Shown: positions 4,588 to 5,589 of the stretch, one piece after another
Layout: every line of letters starts with the position of its first letter
Position numbering within the stretch: position 1 is the first letter of the stretch
Source of the DNA: Candidatus Methylomirabilota bacterium
GTDB lineage: Bacteria; Methylomirabilota; Methylomirabilia; Methylomirabilales; JACQHM01
NCBI GenBank assembly: GCA_016199025.1
Contig: JACQHM010000169.1
Span: 1 to 5,589, forward strand
Reading direction: 5' to 3'
DNA: 5,589 nt
Notes under the pieces: generated by a model
What the model was told of the DNA's origin: nothing
What the model saw: the letters and a program-made list of their open reading frames with translations, nothing else
The model's database searches: none
Translations under genes and position numbers: made by a program

Positions 4588-5565
4588 ATGAGGCAGGCTC
4601 GACGATACGCGAAGATCATCGGCCTTGCCCTAGGGATCGCGGCCCTGCTCCTGGAAGTGTGGCCTGTCGCCCCGGCCTGGGCCCTGCCGATTAACGCTCC
4701 GTTGGCCCAGACTCTCTTCCCTGGGTTCTCGCTCTTTGTCCCCCGGGTCTCCTTCTCCCGGGCCTTGAGGCTCCAGGAACGAGGGGAGGCCACCGCCGAC
4801 CCCCTTGATAGGACGGTCACGGCCCACGTGGAGTCAATCGACATTGTATACGCGGCCATCCATGACTTCAGCCTGATCGCCACGATCCCCTACGTGACGA
4901 AATCCTTCCGCTTCACGGACGCCTCCGGCAACCGGCAGGAGGTGACCTCGACCGGCTTCGGGGATGTGCCGGTCCTGGGCGTCTACCGCTTCCTCAGGAA
5001 GGATTGGCTGGGCGGATCCCTCCAGCTCGCGACGGTAGGAGGCCTGAAGCTTCCGACGGGCTCCGACGCCGAGCGGGACGAGCGGCTCCGGCCACTCCTC
5101 GGCACGGACCGGCTGCCCCCGGAGCTTCAACCCGGCTCAGGCTCTGTGGATTTCCTGTTCGGGCTGCCGGCGATGCTCAGCCTCAAGTGGTTCACCTTCT
5201 ATGGCGACGTCCTGTATAAGGTCAACAGCGAAGCGAACGATGTCCGCTTCGGGAACGTCCTCCGCTATGATCTCGCCGTCGATTACCGCCGCCTCAGCCT
5301 CTTCGGCCGGGACCTGTTCCTGGTCTTGGAGCTCAACGGCCTGCTCCAGGAGCGGGCCACGAGGAATGGCCAGCGGGTCGAGGATTCGGGAGGACATCTC
5401 CTCTTCCTCTCCCCGGGGCTCCAGCTCTTCCCAACCCCAACGCTCCTCCTCGAGACTTCGATTCAAATCCCGGTGGTCCGACGAAACTTCGGGACGCAAC
5501 TTGTTCCTGAATATAACGTGCTCTTCGGGCTCCGCTACCTCTTCCCCACGGCGTTGAGTCGGTAG
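4588..5565 (+). CDS. Outer-membrane beta-barrel protein of the MetA-pathway (phenol degradation) transporter type
   Basis: A 325-residue exported barrel protein resembling the family named after the phenol meta-pathway (PF13557), thought to act as outer-membrane channels. The substrate is rarely known, and the family name does not prove phenol use here. Seen: a signal peptide with R5-R6, hydrophobic 10-22 and cleavage after A-W-A (30-32); S-I-D-I-V-Y, I-A-T-I-P-Y-V-T-K-S, F-G-D-V-P-V-L-G-V-Y-R, G-G-L-K-L-P-T-G-S and G-S-G-S-V-D-F-L-F-G-L in the order normal for the family. The length is typical. ATG 4588 is chosen because a GGGGG run (4575-4579) lies eight bases upstream; GTG 4579 overlaps the ribosome site. 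The barrel's last strand ends R-Y-L-F, but six residues (P-T-A-L-S-R) follow, so the usual terminal aromatic is not at the very end. A strong ribosome site after the stop suggests co-transcription with the next gene. Confidence 0.8.
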   Translation: MRQARRYAKIIGLALGIAALLLEVWPVAPAWALPINAPLAQTLFPGFSLFVPRVSFSRALRLQERGEATADPLDRTVTAHVESIDIVYAAIHDFSLIATIPYVTKSFRFTDASGNRQEVTSTGFGDVPVLGVYRFLRKDWLGGSLQLATVGGLKLPTGSDAERDERLRPLLGTDRLPPELQPGSGSVDFLFGLPAMLSLKWFTFYGDVLYKVNSEANDVRFGNVLRYDLAVDYRRLSLFGRDLFLVLELNGLLQERATRNGQRVEDSGGHLLFLSPGLQLFPTPTLLLETSIQIPVVRRNFGTQLVPEYNVLFGLRYLFPTALSR

Positions 5566-5573
5566 CAGCCGCG

Positions 5574-5581
5574 AAAGGAGG
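5574..5581 (+). promoter_or_regulatory. Ribosome binding site for a gene beginning beyond the window
   Basis: AAAGGAGG lies nine bases after the stop of the barrel gene and eight bases before the end of the window. A start codon would be expected at or just past the window edge, implying a tightly spaced operon partner. Confidence 0.6.
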
Positions 5582-5589
5582 AAAGACAC

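Noticed and set aside
1..5589. CRISPR array, tRNA, rRNA or insertion sequence
   Set aside because: No regularly spaced repeats, cloverleaf sequences, rRNA motifs, transposase motifs or terminal inverted repeats were seen.

Overview
This is a high-GC bacterial window with strong Shine-Dalgarno sites, Gram-negative signal peptides and two outer-membrane beta-barrel proteins. The gene style (TlpA-like redoxin, DUF1059, HC2 anti-sigma, MetA-type barrel) would fit an NC10/Methylomirabilota, Rokubacteria-like or deltaproteobacterial organism. That placement is inference from general resemblance only.

Layout, left to right. (1) 1-503 +: 3' part of a sugar nucleotidyltransferase of the mannose-1-phosphate guanylyltransferase type. 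(2) 728-2293 +: a 521-residue porin-like outer-membrane barrel carrying one dockerin/EF-hand-type calcium loop and a G8 tract. (3) 2465-2641 +: a 58-residue DUF1059 protein, easily missed because of its size, followed by a perfect 14-bp hairpin. (4) 2764-3276 +: an exported TlpA/thioredoxin-like protein whose first active-site cysteine codon is TGA. (5) 3277-3511: non-coding, with a near-copy of 38 bp from the porin gene, an orphan Shine-Dalgarno and a terminator-like fold. (6) 3512-3853 +: a cupredoxin-fold protein without the copper ligands. (7) 4077-4328 -: a small zinc-finger anti-sigma-like protein, convergent with (6). (8) 4588-5565 +: a second outer-membrane barrel of the MetA-pathway type, followed by a Shine-Dalgarno for a gene starting beyond the window.

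The most important observation is in (4). The TGA at 2974-2976 falls exactly in the W-C-x-x-C redox motif, so the protein reads W-U-P-T-C. The frame stays open for another 99 residues that hold the rest of the thioredoxin fold, including the cis-proline. The protein has only one cysteine, the partner in the motif. A 7-bp hairpin with a GGC loop starts 10 nt after the TGA, and its loop begins 17 nt after it, as expected for a bacterial SECIS element. The best reading is a periplasmic selenocysteine-containing thioredoxin-like protein that standard gene callers would cut in two.

Functionally the window looks like an envelope-oriented set: two barrels, an exported selenoredoxin and a degenerate cupredoxin, with a small cytosolic anti-sigma-like regulator. 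No single pathway joins them on sequence alone, and the hairpins and gaps suggest several transcription units rather than one operon.
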